From the NCBI RefSeq assembly GCF_032341175.1, contig NZ_CP135435.1:2170001-2234000 (forward strand): DNA of 64,000 nucleotides, in the 5' to 3' direction. The translations under genes were made by a program, and so were the position numbers. The notes beneath the pieces were generated by a model, which searched no databases, had not been told where the DNA came from, and worked only from the letters and a program-made list of their open reading frames with translations. How positions within the stretch are numbered: position 1 is the first letter of the stretch; every line of letters starts with the position of its first letter. Source of the stretch: Bacillus sp. DTU_2020_1000418_1_SI_GHA_SEK_038. GTDB lineage: Bacteria > Bacillota > Bacilli > Bacillales > Cytobacillaceae. Of the stretch, positions 45,220 to 54,602 are shown piece after piece.

Positions 45220-45540
45220 TTAATCATTTATTTCCTTCCAGGCAGTAACACCGCCAGAAAGCACAGTAACGACAAAGCCCTTCTCATATAGTATGTCAGC
45301 ACATTTTCTTGCGGAATTACCTGTCGTGCAAGTGACGATGATCTCTTGATTCTTTGGCAAAGACGAAAACACTTCTTCGTTTAAAGAAAAAATGTTTGAT
45401 TTTTCAATGTTTAAACTAAGTACATTTTTATTATTAATATGGTAGGCATCGTATTTATCAGTTGATCTTACATCTAGTATAAAAACCTCTTCAGTTTCTG
45501 TGAGTTTTTCAGCAAGTTCTTTAGCTGTCATTGTTTTCAT
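45220..45540 (-). CDS. Single-domain rhodanese
   Basis: A 106-aa protein. The rhodanese fold is complete: VFILDVRSTDKYDAYHI (about 19-35) and the active-site loop VTCTTGNSAR with Cys71. It likely carries sulfur or thiosulfate-derived persulfide; the loop CTTGNS is of the sulfurtransferase size rather than the longer phosphatase type. It is isolated, with no obvious sulfur gene beside it. Confidence 0.82.
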   Translation of the reverse strand: MKTMTAKELAEKLTETEEVFILDVRSTDKYDAYHINNKNVLSLNIEKSNIFSLNEEVFSSLPKNQEIIVTCTTGNSARKCADILYEKGFVVTVLSGGVTAWKEIND

Positions 45541-45585
45541 TTTATAAAAGCCACCTTTAATGTTTTGTATACCGAGATCATCATA

Positions 45586-46545
45586 TCACATTTGCGTATC
45601 AACGATAAAATTTGAAATTTTATCAATATCAACATTTCCTCCTGAAATAACAGTTACAACCTTTTTCCCTTGGAATGGCAGCTTATTAAACATAGCTGCC
45701 GCAACAGTGGTGGCACTCGATGGTTCAATCAATTGCTTCATTCTTTCCATTACAAAGCTAAAGGCTTGGCGGATTTCATCTTCACTGACGAGAACGATAT
45801 CATCTAAGTATTTCATTAATACTGGGAATGTTAGATCACCTGGCTGGTTCGTTCTTAGACCATCAGCAATCGTATTCGTTCCTGGTATAGCTGTAATCTG
45901 CTTATTCTGAAAGGATAAGTATGTATCATTAGCTAAAACGGGCTCAACACCAATCACTTTGATTTGGGGATTGGTTTCTTTAATGGCTGTCAATATGCCA
46001 GATATTAGACCGCCGCCTCCAATAGGTACAATAACTGCATCTAAATCTTGAACTTGATCTAATATTTCTAGCCCAATTGTTCCTTGTCCAGCCATAATAT
46101 ATGGATCATCGTACGGTGGTATATAAACACCGTTTTCTTGGCTAGCTATCTCTTTTGCTCGTGGTAAACGCTCTGCAGAGGTTGTTCCACATTTTTCAAT
46201 ATTCCCATTGTAAGTATTAATGGCGTTTTCCTTGCAGAGACTTATATCTTCTGGAACAACAATTGTGGCAGGAACACTGTATCTGTTAGCAATATAAGCT
46301 ACTGCCTGCCCATGATTTCCGGAAGAAGCAGCTGTCACATATTTTGCCCCATCCTGAACGGCTTGGATTAACTTATTGGCAGCTCCTCTAATTTTAAATG
46401 AACCTGTTTTTTGCAGGTGCTCTGACTTTAAATAGATTTGATTGCCACAGACGTTAGATAATTGGTCTGATTTCAATATCGGAGTTACATATGTGATATC
46501 CTTAATTCTCTCTCTTGCCGCTTGTACATCAGTTATTGATATCAT
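45586..46545 (-). CDS. Threonine/serine dehydratase, PLP type II fold
   Basis: A 319-aa enzyme. The PLP lysine lies in [13 protein letters not shown] (about 47-59) and the phosphate-binding loop in [10 protein letters not shown]. It lacks the C-terminal ACT domain of biosynthetic IlvA, so it fits the catabolic threonine dehydratase/serine racemase group. The start at 46545 has GGCGGGTGAG upstream; a longer frame overlaps ridA. The ridA gene directly upstream fits, because RidA clears the reactive enamine this enzyme makes. Confidence 0.83.
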   Translation of the reverse strand: MISITDVQAARERIKDITYVTPILKSDQLSNVCGNQIYLKSEHLQKTGSFKIRGAANKLIQAVQDGAKYVTAASSGNHGQAVAYIANRYSVPATIVVPEDISLCKENAINTYNGNIEKCGTTSAERLPRAKEIASQENGVYIPPYDDPYIMAGQGTIGLEILDQVQDLDAVIVPIGGGGLISGILTAIKETNPQIKVIGVEPVLANDTYLSFQNKQITAIPGTNTIADGLRTNQPGDLTFPVLMKYLDDIVLVSEDEIRQAFSFVMERMKQLIEPSSATTVAAAMFNKLPFQGKKVVTVISGGNVDIDKISNFIVDTQM

Positions 46546-46558
46546 AGGTCTCACCCGC

Positions 46559-47020
46559 CTATTCATTTATAGCAAATATAAAGTCAATCTCAACAGGAGT
46601 ATTGCTTGGCAGTTCAGCTACCCCAATGGCTGTTCTTGCATGGCGACCTTTTTCATCGAAAATTTTAACTAGTAGTTCAGAAGCGGCATCTAAAGCATTT
46701 GGCTGCTGGGAAAATCCAGGGGCGGATTGGACATAGCCAGTCACCTTTAAAACCTGCTCTACCTTATCAAGACTCCCAATGACTTCCTTCAAGCAGCTAA
46801 GGCCCTTTAGCACACAAATTTCTGCTAATTCACGAGCTTGTTCAAGCGTTACTCCTTCACCAACCTTACCTCTATATGGGAGATTCCCGTTCACTCTAGG
46901 CACTTGGCCGCTAATATAAGCAACATGATTGTGGATCACAACAGGTACATAGCTGTAAATCGGAGGTATTGCTTCAGGTAATATTAAACCGAGCTCTTGC
47001 AAACGTTCTTCAATCAACAC
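46559..47020 (-). CDS. RidA-family enamine/imine deaminase
   Basis: A 153-aa RidA-like protein with HVAYISGQVPRVNG, DKVEQVLKVTGYV and HARTAIGVAELPSNTPVEIDFI, where the Arg of ARTAIGV corresponds to the substrate-binding arginine of the family. RidA speeds the hydrolysis of 2-aminoacrylate and 2-iminobutyrate released by PLP dehydratases. It starts at GTG after AAAGGGG and lies 13 bp before the dehydratase gene, so the two are one unit. Confidence 0.85.
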   Translation of the reverse strand: MLIEERLQELGLILPEAIPPIYSYVPVVIHNHVAYISGQVPRVNGNLPYRGKVGEGVTLEQARELAEICVLKGLSCLKEVIGSLDKVEQVLKVTGYVQSAPGFSQQPNALDAASELLVKIFDEKGRHARTAIGVAELPSNTPVEIDFIFAINE

Positions 47021-47095
47021 TTTTTCTAATCCCCTTTATCTATTGTGTTTTCAATATAATAATTCTGTAATGACCTTAAAAACTCCTTTAAAAAA

Positions 47096-47122
47096 GGACA
47101 ATTCCCTGTGTAAGGAATTGTC
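47096..47122. terminator. Terminator after the ABC permease gene
   Basis: GGACAATTCC (47096-47105) and GGAATTGTCC (47113-47122) form a perfect 10-bp stem; A-run before and T-run after suit both strands. It separates the ABC operon from ridA. Confidence 0.8.
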
Positions 47123-47128
47123 CACTTT

Positions 47129-47920
47129 TTATTTCCATGGGATAAGTTTTCGTTCTAGCCACTGGAGTACCCGATTAAAGAGCAGTCCTAAGAAAGAAAG
47201 TAATAAAACCCCCACCATTAATTTATTCGTGATCATGAGATTACCGTAATGCAGCACCATTGCGCCAATCCCATATTGGGCAGCGATCATTTCAGCAGAT
47301 ACTAAAAGCAATAAAGCTGTACCGGCTGCTAATTTAAGACCCGCAAAAATGGTTGGTAGCGCACCAGGCAATATGACCTTTCGAATCACATTAAAATGAT
47401 TTGATCCAAAGGTGACCGCCGCTTTTATTAAAATAGAGTCAACACTTTTTACTCCGGAAAATGTGTTAATTAGCACTGGGAAAAATACTCCTAATGCAAT
47501 TATTGCGACCTTTGGCAATTCCCCTATTCCAAACCATAAGATAATAAGCGGAAGTAAGGCGATTTTTGGAATGGGATAAATCGAATATACGATTGGGGTA
47601 AATATCGCATCAGCCCATTTTGAAAAGCCAAGAATGAGACCTATGATGATGCCTAGGGCTGCACCAAGCAGGTATCCCCAGCCAATTCGGTATAAACTTG
47701 CTAAAAGATGTTTTAGGAGCTCCCCGCTGCTAATTAATTCCCAGCCCGCTATGACAATGGCTGTTGGTGCCGGTAAGAAAAGCGGAGGGACGATGTTCAT
47801 TCGGCAAACGAGCTCCCAAATGAGCAAGAGTCCTGAAATACCTAACACAGATGCATACGTTGGAATTTTCCGTTCCAGAAACCCAACCCGGTTTTTGATG
47901 ATTTGTTTATGTTCACTCAT
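47129..47920 (-). CDS. ABC transporter permease, SsuC/ThiX family
   Basis: A 263-aa permease with six membrane segments and the EAA-type loop TFGSNHFNVIRKVILPGALPTIFAGLKLAAGTAL (about 170-205). It belongs to the nitrate/sulfonate/taurine/pyrimidine group. It follows the ATPase gene by two bases. The substrate is unknown. Confidence 0.85.
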   Translation of the reverse strand: MSEHKQIIKNRVGFLERKIPTYASVLGISGLLLIWELVCRMNIVPPLFLPAPTAIVIAGWELISSGELLKHLLASLYRIGWGYLLGAALGIIIGLILGFSKWADAIFTPIVYSIYPIPKIALLPLIILWFGIGELPKVAIIALGVFFPVLINTFSGVKSVDSILIKAAVTFGSNHFNVIRKVILPGALPTIFAGLKLAAGTALLLLVSAEMIAAQYGIGAMVLHYGNLMITNKLMVGVLLLSFLGLLFNRVLQWLERKLIPWK

Positions 47921-47922
47921 TT

Positions 47923-48696
47923 CTACGCCTCCTTCAATGCTTCTTTAGCATCATGGCGTATTAAATTCCAAATATCAGTGGAGTATTGTTCAAATTGACT
48001 CCGATATTTTTCTTCATCCCTGCCCATCTTCGGTAAATCAATATGAATAATGCTTTTGATTTTGCCTGGATGGCGGGATAATACGATAACTCGGTCAGCT
48101 AAATAGACAGCCTCCTGAATGTTATGTGTAACATAAAGTGTACTTAATCGCGTACGATTCCAAATCGTTAAGAGCTCTTCTTGCATAATCGTTCGTGTTT
48201 GTGCATCTAATGCAGAAAAGGGTTCATCCATAAGAAGGAGGTCCGGTTCGACAGAAAGGGCACGGGCAATTCCCGCACGCTGTTTCATTCCGCCTGAAAG
48301 CTGCTTAGGATAAGCACCTTCAAAACCAGTTAATCCCACCATATCAATATAGTATTTTCCTTTTTCTTCTCTTTCTTTTTTACTGACTCCCTTTTCTTCA
48401 AGTCCATAAACGACATTTTCAAAAACGGTCCGCCAAGGAAATAAAGCAATTTCTTGAAAGACGATCCCTAAATTGGGCTCCCTTCCTTGGGTGCCTTCAA
48501 AATATACCTGTCCTTCACTTGGCGACATTAAGCCGCCCACAATATTTAGCAAGGTAGATTTTCCGCAGCCGCTCGGACCGACAAGAACGACAAACTCTTG
48601 ATTTTCGATAGCAAAATTAATATTTTCAAGAGCTGTTACTTCCCTTTTTTTGGAATCAGTAAATTTCTTACTGACGTCTTCTACAACTATTCTCAT
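47923..48696 (-). CDS. ABC transporter ATP-binding protein, SsuB/TauB-like
   Basis: A 257-aa ATPase. Walker A GPSGCGKST (about 39-47), Q-loop FQEIALFPW, signature LSGGMKQR and Walker B LLLMDEPFSALDA are intact. It powers the importer whose permease gene follows. The solute-binding gene is 4 bp upstream. Confidence 0.9.
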   Translation of the reverse strand: MRIVVEDVSKKFTDSKKREVTALENINFAIENQEFVVLVGPSGCGKSTLLNIVGGLMSPSEGQVYFEGTQGREPNLGIVFQEIALFPWRTVFENVVYGLEEKGVSKKEREEKGKYYIDMVGLTGFEGAYPKQLSGGMKQRAGIARALSVEPDLLLMDEPFSALDAQTRTIMQEELLTIWNRTRLSTLYVTHNIQEAVYLADRVIVLSRHPGKIKSIIHIDLPKMGRDEEKYRSQFEQYSTDIWNLIRHDAKEALKEA

Positions 48697-48700
48697 GATG

Positions 48701-49765
48701 TTATTCCCCTAGTACTTTTAATGCTTCCTCTAACAACTCTGTATTGACAATCTCTTTACTATCAATTGCCTTATCAATCAGTTTCTCTTTTGCATACCAA
48801 TCAATTTGTGTCTGAATGTCAGACTCAAGTAATTTTCCATCACGATCCATATAAGGCAGGCCTTTTTTGATAAGCTCTGGATCTTGGTCCGTATACTTGG
48901 CAATGATATTTATAACTTCCTCGTAGTTTTCCCCTGGCACTGTTTCTCCATCTTTTTTCACTAAGACAGCATCATAGTAGTAACGGGATGCCTTAATATA
49001 CGCCTTAAAGAATCTTACTGCCGCATCTTTATTATCTGCAAATGCAGGCGAGAAGAAAATTCCTGAAGTTTGATAGTCGATTTCTTCGCCAATTTGTGAA
49101 ATGACTTTTCCATAACCTTCAGCCTCAACGGTTGAAATATTAGGCTCATTTAAAATAACAGCATCCACCTGCTTGCTATTTAAAGCTTCCATTAGCCCTT
49201 TAATACTATTAAGTGGTACTAATTGAACGTCAGCAATGCCTAAGCCATGATTTTCTAATACTCTGCCCGCCATATAATGGAAGGTAGAACCAGTTTGAGT
49301 AATCCCGATTTTCTTTCCTTTTAAGTCTTCAATTTTGGATACATCTGAGTCATTTGGCACAAGCAAGGCAGATGAAGAGTAGCTTTTCTGCTCTCTGCCC
49401 TTGTCAGCAACAATCCATAATTTCTGTCCGCCGCTGACCATATTGTACAGACTAGCAGTAATTCCAGTAGCACCAACATCTACACTGCCACCTGCTGTTG
49501 CAACAGCAATAGGCTGTGCTGCCTCAAACCAAGTAGCTTTTGCATCTATATTTTCTTCCTCGAAATATCCTTTTTCTAATGCGATAAATAATGGTGCTGA
49601 GCTCGTTAATTTAAGCATTCCAATGTTGACAGAGGCCTTTTCCGGGCCTTTTCCAGCATCAGATTCTTTCCCTGTTGTTTGACCTTCATCTTTTTGTCCG
49701 CAACCCGTAAGTGCTAGAGCCAATGATAGAATCACTGTAAAAATAATGGTTAAAGATTTTTTCAA
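48701..49765 (-). CDS. ABC solute-binding lipoprotein, NMT1/SsuA family
   Basis: A 354-aa lipoprotein; the lipobox is LTGC (Cys at about 22). The mature part is a type II periplasmic-binding fold: LKLTSSAPLFIALEKGYFEEENI, GSVDVGATGITASLYN and LKGKKIGITQTGSTFHYMAGRVL. This is the pattern of aromatic/alkyl sulfonate, nitrate and pyrimidine-precursor binders. It lies apart from the thi operon, separated by a terminator, so the ligand may differ. Confidence 0.85.
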   Translation of the reverse strand: MKKSLTIIFTVILSLALALTGCGQKDEGQTTGKESDAGKGPEKASVNIGMLKLTSSAPLFIALEKGYFEEENIDAKATWFEAAQPIAVATAGGSVDVGATGITASLYNMVSGGQKLWIVADKGREQKSYSSSALLVPNDSDVSKIEDLKGKKIGITQTGSTFHYMAGRVLENHGLGIADVQLVPLNSIKGLMEALNSKQVDAVILNEPNISTVEAEGYGKVISQIGEEIDYQTSGIFFSPAFADNKDAAVRFFKAYIKASRYYYDAVLVKKDGETVPGENYEEVINIIAKYTDQDPELIKKGLPYMDRDGKLLESDIQTQIDWYAKEKLIDKAIDSKEIVNTELLEEALKVLGE

Positions 49766-49966
49766 TGTTTAAACCTCCATCGCTTTAATGTAGTACATTA
49801 TTAAATTGTAACATAAATGAATTATATTCGACATAATTTTCAAAAAAAACTTAAATAAAGGTAATTTAGCATGGAAACTAATTTTCAACTATGAGGTATC
49901 GCTTCAAAGCTTTTTTTGAAAAATATTATTTTAAATATATAAAAAGAAGAAATAATAGTCAAAAAC

Positions 49967-50005
49967 AAAAATCCACGACATCTTACATCGATATCGTGGA
50001 TTTTT
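49967..50005 (-). terminator. Terminator of the thi operon
   Basis: AAAAATCCACGA pairs with TCGTGGATTTTT around a 15-base loop, ten bases after the thiE stop codon. It ends the thiamine operon. Confidence 0.85.
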
Positions 50006-50014
50006 TATGATCAA

Positions 50015-50638
50015 CTAATTTACTAGACTAATTTCTCTTCTAAAGTCTTTAGCTGCGGAATAGGGATTTTCAGCTTTCATAATCCCCGAAACGATTGCGT
50101 ACCCAGAAATGTTATTTACTGGGAGTTTCAACAAATTATCAATCTTAATCCCGCCGATTGCAACAACGGGAATGGAAACTTTTTCAATTATTGCTTCAAG
50201 CATGCCTTTGGGAAGCAGTTTGGCATCGTCTTTCGAACTTGTTGGGAAAACAGCACCGACTCCTATATAATTTGCCCCATTCCTCTCGGCTTCTTCAGCC
50301 TCCTCAATCGTTGAAACAGAGACTCCGACAATCATAGAGTCGGGGACTATGTTTCTAGCGGCAGACAAAGGCAGATCGCTTTGGCCAATATGTATACCAG
50401 CAGCATTTACCGCAAGTGCAATATCAATCCGATCATTAATTATTAGTGGAACTTCATATTGATCTAGCAAACTTTTTAACTTAAGTGCTTTTTCGAAAAA
50501 ATGTTTGCCGCTGCTTTGTTTTTCACGGAGCTGAACAATCGTCACTCCTCCTTTCACGGCACTTTCAACGGTATGGAGAAGCTCTTCAACAGGAGCTGAC
50601 TCTTCTGTAACGAAATATAATGTATAATCTGTTTTCAT
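50015..50638 (-). CDS. thiE: Thiamine-phosphate synthase
   Basis: A 207-aa TIM-barrel enzyme joining HMP-PP and thiazole phosphate (THZ-P) to make thiamine phosphate. Motifs include VQLREKQSSGKHF (about 33-45), LIINDRIDIA, GVSVSTIEEA, YIGVGAVFPTSSK and VVAIGGI. The ATG at 50638 overlaps the thiM stop as ATGA. Last gene of the operon. Confidence 0.93.
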   Translation of the reverse strand: MKTDYTLYFVTEESAPVEELLHTVESAVKGGVTIVQLREKQSSGKHFFEKALKLKSLLDQYEVPLIINDRIDIALAVNAAGIHIGQSDLPLSAARNIVPDSMIVGVSVSTIEEAEEAERNGANYIGVGAVFPTSSKDDAKLLPKGMLEAIIEKVSIPVVAIGGIKIDNLLKLPVNNISGYAIVSGIMKAENPYSAAKDFRREISLVN

Positions 50639-51438
50639 GCTAATCGAACACCTTCTTCCCATAATTGTTCATCCATTAATGATATTTCATCCATGAGCTT
50701 CATACGGTAAGTTCCGATGCCAGCGCAATCTTGCAGTCTATTTCTTGCTCTTTCACCTGCTAAACTCATTGCTGACATTCCAGCGATCGCTGCTGAAAAT
50801 AGGTCATCTGTAATTCCGGCAAAGCAGCCGATTAAAGAAGCAGTCATACAGCCTGTTCCTGTAATACGGGTTAGCCAAACATCACCATTTGCGATTTTGA
50901 CAGTCTTTTCCCCATCTGAGATGACGTCTATCTCCCCGCTAATAACTGTAATTGCATTTAGCCGTCTAGCTGCTTTAATCGCCAGGTCTTCCTTCGATAT
51001 TGTAATGTCTCCAGCGTCAACCCCTCTTGTTACGGCCTTACCACCAATTAAGGCAAAAACCTCCGTTGCGTTTCCTCTTATGATGGAAACATCCACTTTA
51101 TTGAGAAAATCAACTGCCTTTTCCGTTCTAAATGGAGTAGCTCCAACACCGACTGGATCAAAAACAACTGGAATTCCTTTTTCATTTGCTGCTTGGCCAG
51201 CTCGAATCATTGCACTATAAGTTAGATCATTTATCGTGCCAAAATTTATCACTAGTGCATTTGAAAGACTCGCCATATCCGCAACCTCTTCAATACTTGT
51301 CGCCATGACGGGAGAACCGCCAATCGCAAGTGTTGCGTTTGCACAATCATTTATCGTGACGTTATTGGTAATATGATGGATAAGCGGCTTGCGTTCCTTT
51401 ATTTTCGAAAATAACTGTTTAATCGAGTCTTTGTTCAT
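50635..51438 (-). CDS. thiM: Hydroxyethylthiazole kinase
   Basis: A 267-aa kinase salvaging the thiazole moiety by phosphorylation. The family segments PLIHHITNNVTINDCANATLA, GGSPVMA, VFDPVGVGATPFR and the ATP-site ITGTGCMTASLIG are present. Overlaps thiE by ATGA and follows thiD by 27 bp. Confidence 0.94.
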   Translation of the reverse strand: MNKDSIKQLFSKIKERKPLIHHITNNVTINDCANATLAIGGSPVMATSIEEVADMASLSNALVINFGTINDLTYSAMIRAGQAANEKGIPVVFDPVGVGATPFRTEKAVDFLNKVDVSIIRGNATEVFALIGGKAVTRGVDAGDITISKEDLAIKAARRLNAITVISGEIDVISDGEKTVKIANGDVWLTRITGTGCMTASLIGCFAGITDDLFSAAIAGMSAMSLAGERARNRLQDCAGIGTYRMKLMDEISLMDEQLWEEGVRLA

Positions 51439-51465
51439 TCCATTTGTCCTCCAAGCTAAGGATGT

Positions 51466-52281
51466 TTAGGAGTTATGATTGATTAGCATACTTGCTTTTT
51501 CATAGAGCTCGTAAAAATGGTTAGTAGGTCCGTGCCCATGTCCTAGATTAAGACTGTGCATAATAGCAGTCGTGATATATTTTTTGGAAATATGAATAGC
51601 TTCTAATAGGGACTCACCCTTCGCTAAATTGGCTGCGATAGCAGATGAAAGGGTACAGCCTGTTCCATGCGTATTTTTTGTATGAATTCTTTTTCCCTTT
51701 ATCCAATAAAATCTATCTCCATCATAAAATAAATCATTTGGCTCACCGCTAAGATGTCCGCCTTTTAATAGAACTGAAGCTGCACCTATCGCTTTGATAG
51801 CAAGGCAAGCATCCAACAGATCATCTTCCCTGAGAATTTTACGGCCTAATAATACCTCTGCTTCTGGTATATTTGGCGTTACAACGGTTGATAGAGGAAT
51901 CAATCTTTCCTTTAGAGCAGTAATGGCTTCTTCCTGTAATAGGTGATGTCCGCCCTTCGAAACCATAACTGGGTCTAACACTAGATAATTTGGCTTATAT
52001 TTTTCTAAAGAGCTGGCAACTACCTCAACTGTATCAGGTGTAGAAAGCATCCCGATTTTTACAGCATCCACACGAATGTCATCGAATACTGCTTCTATTT
52101 GATCTTGGATAATGGATAAATCAATATTTTGCACCGAGCGTACTTCCTGTGTGTTTTGCGCAGTAACAGCTGTTATGACTGACATTCCAAATACTCCTTG
52201 AGCTGCAAAGGCCTTCAAATCTGCTTGAATTCCTGCACCGCCTCCTGAATCAGAGCCCGCGATTGTAAGTGCTGTTTTCAT
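51466..52281 (-). CDS. thiD: HMP/HMP-P kinase
   Basis: A 271-aa ribokinase-like enzyme: ALTIAGSDSGGGAGIQADLKAF at the start, DPVMVSKGGHHLL and the anion-hole THGTGCTLSSAIAA. It phosphorylates hydroxymethylpyrimidine twice. A GGGGGG tract precedes the ATG. Its start lies inside the end of thiW (32-bp overlap). Confidence 0.93.
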   Translation of the reverse strand: MKTALTIAGSDSGGGAGIQADLKAFAAQGVFGMSVITAVTAQNTQEVRSVQNIDLSIIQDQIEAVFDDIRVDAVKIGMLSTPDTVEVVASSLEKYKPNYLVLDPVMVSKGGHHLLQEEAITALKERLIPLSTVVTPNIPEAEVLLGRKILREDDLLDACLAIKAIGAASVLLKGGHLSGEPNDLFYDGDRFYWIKGKRIHTKNTHGTGCTLSSAIAANLAKGESLLEAIHISKKYITTAIMHSLNLGHGHGPTNHFYELYEKASMLINHNS

Positions 52282-52771
52282 GAAGCATCCCCCCGATCGC
52301 TTTGTTTTTAATTAATATTTTTAGGAGAGCAAAGCCCATGATCGCACCTGTAAAAGAGCTCATCGTAAAGGCTGGAATTAATCCAAATAATGTGGCTTCC
52401 TTCCCTAACAGCAGCACCGCAATAGGGTAAGTTGCCATAGCACCAAGAATACCTGTCCCAATAACCTCACCGGTTGCGGCGAATCCCAAATTCTTTGTTT
52501 TTCGATAAAGAATAGCAGCTAGAAATGCACCAATCATACTGCCTGGATAGGCAAATAAACTCCCGGTACCTAGCATATTTCTTAGCGATGAAGAGATAAA
52601 TGCTTGAATCACTGCATACCAAGGCCCAAGTAAAACGGCTGAAAGGACATTAGCAAAATGCTGAATCGGAAAAATTTTCGCAAAACCAACTGGAATATAA
52701 ATGAAACTGCTTGAAACAGTTGTGATCGCTGCGATGATGGCAGTTAATGTTAGCTTTTTCGTTTTTTGCAT
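52250..52771 (-). CDS. thiW: ThiW, substrate-binding (S) component for thiazole/thiamine precursor
   Basis: A 173-aa membrane protein with five or six segments, matching ThiW: VGFAKIFPIQHFANVLSAVLLGPWYA and GTGSLFAYPGSMIGAFLAAILYR. It is an ECF-type S component thought to take up the thiazole precursor; the energising ECF module is not in this window. I set the start at 52771, where AGGAG precedes MQKTKK. It precedes thiD in the operon. Confidence 0.85.
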   Translation of the reverse strand: MQKTKKLTLTAIIAAITTVSSSFIYIPVGFAKIFPIQHFANVLSAVLLGPWYAVIQAFISSSLRNMLGTGSLFAYPGSMIGAFLAAILYRKTKNLGFAATGEVIGTGILGAMATYPIAVLLLGKEATLFGLIPAFTMSSFTGAIMGFALLKILIKNKAIGGMLHENSTYNRGL

Positions 52772-52796
52772 ACCACTAACACTCCTATTCTTCTTT

Positions 52797-53810
52797 TTAT
52801 TCAGATACGATATTTTCAAAGGCTGTTTTTGGGTCGACTTGCTCATTAATTACCTTTGACTCGTAAAGCCAATCTGCCACTTCCTGCCAAACTGCTTCAT
52901 CCTGGTAACCGAATGGTGCATTTTCATCATCCATTAATGGCAAAAGGACTTCTAAACTCTTCTTTTCTACCTCTGCATCTAAAGGAAAGCTATCATTTTC
53001 ATGATCAAGTAAAACTTTGAGCCCTGCATCAGGGTTTTGCTTTACGTCTTCATGGCCTTTCGTAACTGCACGCCAAAACTTTTCAAAGGAAGCTTTCTTC
53101 TTTTCTAAAGTCTTTTCCCCAGTAACGATAATAAGTTCATAATTATCAGGAACCCCGAAATCTGGCAAACGAAGAACATTAATGTTATAGCCTTCTTTTT
53201 GTAAAAGGACCTGCTCATGATTGATGTAGGCTCCAATTAGGGCATCGACATTATCTGTCGCTAAGGAAGCCATTAAATCCCAGCCAACATCTGTCATTTT
53301 AACCTTATTCATATCCCCGCCATCGTTTTCCACCATTGATGCAACAACTGCTTCACTTACTGATGCTGATGGGTAGCCAACATTTTTCCCTTCTAAATCT
53401 TTTGGTGATTGAATACCGCTTTCAGTCTTATACATAATTGCATCAAGGGAATGTCTAACAAATGCAGCAATTGAGACGACAGGGATACCCTCTGCTCTGG
53501 AAACTAGCAGCTGACTTTGATAACTTATCGCTAAATCAACCTTTCCTGTGGCTGCAAGCTTTAACGGATCATTCGTGTCAGCAGGCATTTCTATTTTCAC
53601 ATTTAGACCCTCATCTTCAAAATATCCCTTTTCTTTAGCGACATAAATGGCTGAATGGACGGCATTAGGATACCAGTCAAGCATAATACTAATATCTTCA
53701 AGTTCTTTCTTTTGATCTCCATTACTAGCTTCATTTTTTCCTGTGTTACATCCTGCAAGCATGATGACGATTATTATGATTAATAGGTGAACTAAGGGTG
53801 TTCTTTTCAT
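52797..53810 (-). CDS. thiY: ThiY, pyrimidine-precursor-binding lipoprotein
   Basis: A 337-aa NMT1/THI5-like lipoprotein with lipobox LAGC (Cys at about 21). SIMLDWYPNAVHSAIYVAKEKGYFEDEGL (about 41-69) is the characteristic segment of ThiY/THI5 proteins. ThiY binds formylaminopyrimidine or HMP released by thiamine breakdown and delivers it to ThiXZ. The operon context (TenA, ThiZ, ThiX, riboswitch) supports the specific call. Confidence 0.88.
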   Translation of the reverse strand: MKRTPLVHLLIIIIVIMLAGCNTGKNEASNGDQKKELEDISIMLDWYPNAVHSAIYVAKEKGYFEDEGLNVKIEMPADTNDPLKLAATGKVDLAISYQSQLLVSRAEGIPVVSIAAFVRHSLDAIMYKTESGIQSPKDLEGKNVGYPSASVSEAVVASMVENDGGDMNKVKMTDVGWDLMASLATDNVDALIGAYINHEQVLLQKEGYNINVLRLPDFGVPDNYELIIVTGEKTLEKKKASFEKFWRAVTKGHEDVKQNPDAGLKVLLDHENDSFPLDAEVEKKSLEVLLPLMDDENAPFGYQDEAVWQEVADWLYESKVINEQVDPKTAFENIVSE

Positions 53811-53834
53811 TTTCTGACCAACTCCAACTGTAAA

Positions 53835-54602
53835 TTATTCTGCGTTTTTCCACTTCAGTATATATTTTTCCACTGCTTTAATTATGGAGAACAAAAGGAT
53901 GCCAAGTAAGGTTAAGATCGTAATGGCAGCGAAAACTCCTTCTGCATTTAAATTCCCGGACATCCTGCGGCTATAGTAGCCAAGGCCCTCACTTGCCCCG
54001 AGCCATTCTCCAATTGTGGCTCCTACGAGGGCATACACGATTGCAAGCTTCAGCCCTGAGAAAAAAGATGGCAATGCCATTGGAATGTTTAGCTTTAAGA
54101 AGATCTGCCAGCGGTTTGCACCCATGGAGCGCAATAATTCGCTATATTCCTGATCACTTGATTTAAGGCCATCATAAGTACCAACAATAATAGGAAAAAA
54201 AGAGATGAGAATCGTAACCGCTACTTTACTCCATATCGTATAGCCGAACCAGAGGACGAAGATAGGCGACAGGGCAATAATCGGTATCATTTGAGATATT
54301 AACACAGCTGGATAAAGCATTTTTTCCAGCGTTTTGTAAAAAAACATTCCAACTGCTAATGTAATTCCTCCTGCAGCGGCAAGGAGAAATCCAATTAGAA
54401 ATTCAAGCATCGTAGCTGGCATATGTTCAAGCAGAAGTGGCTGCCAATTTTCAAAAATAGAAATGACGACACTCGTTGGTGCCGGGATGATAAAGGCAGG
54501 AACTGCATCAGCACGTACGAGCCATTCTAATAAAGTCAGGATAGCAGCAGAAAAAATGAGAAACAGACTATAAGACTGAATCCATAGGTTAAATCTTTTC
54601 AT
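53835..54602 (-). CDS. thiX: ThiX, ABC permease for thiamine pyrimidine precursor
   Basis: A 255-aa permease with six membrane segments and the EAA-type loop GANRWQIFLKLNIPMALPSFFSGLKLAIVYALVG (about 160-193). It lies between thiZ (14-bp overlap) and thiY. Confidence 0.87.
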   Translation of the reverse strand: MKRFNLWIQSYSLFLIFSAAILTLLEWLVRADAVPAFIIPAPTSVVISIFENWQPLLLEHMPATMLEFLIGFLLAAAGGITLAVGMFFYKTLEKMLYPAVLISQMIPIIALSPIFVLWFGYTIWSKVAVTILISFFPIIVGTYDGLKSSDQEYSELLRSMGANRWQIFLKLNIPMALPSFFSGLKLAIVYALVGATIGEWLGASEGLGYYSRRMSGNLNAEGVFAAITILTLLGILLFSIIKAVEKYILKWKNAE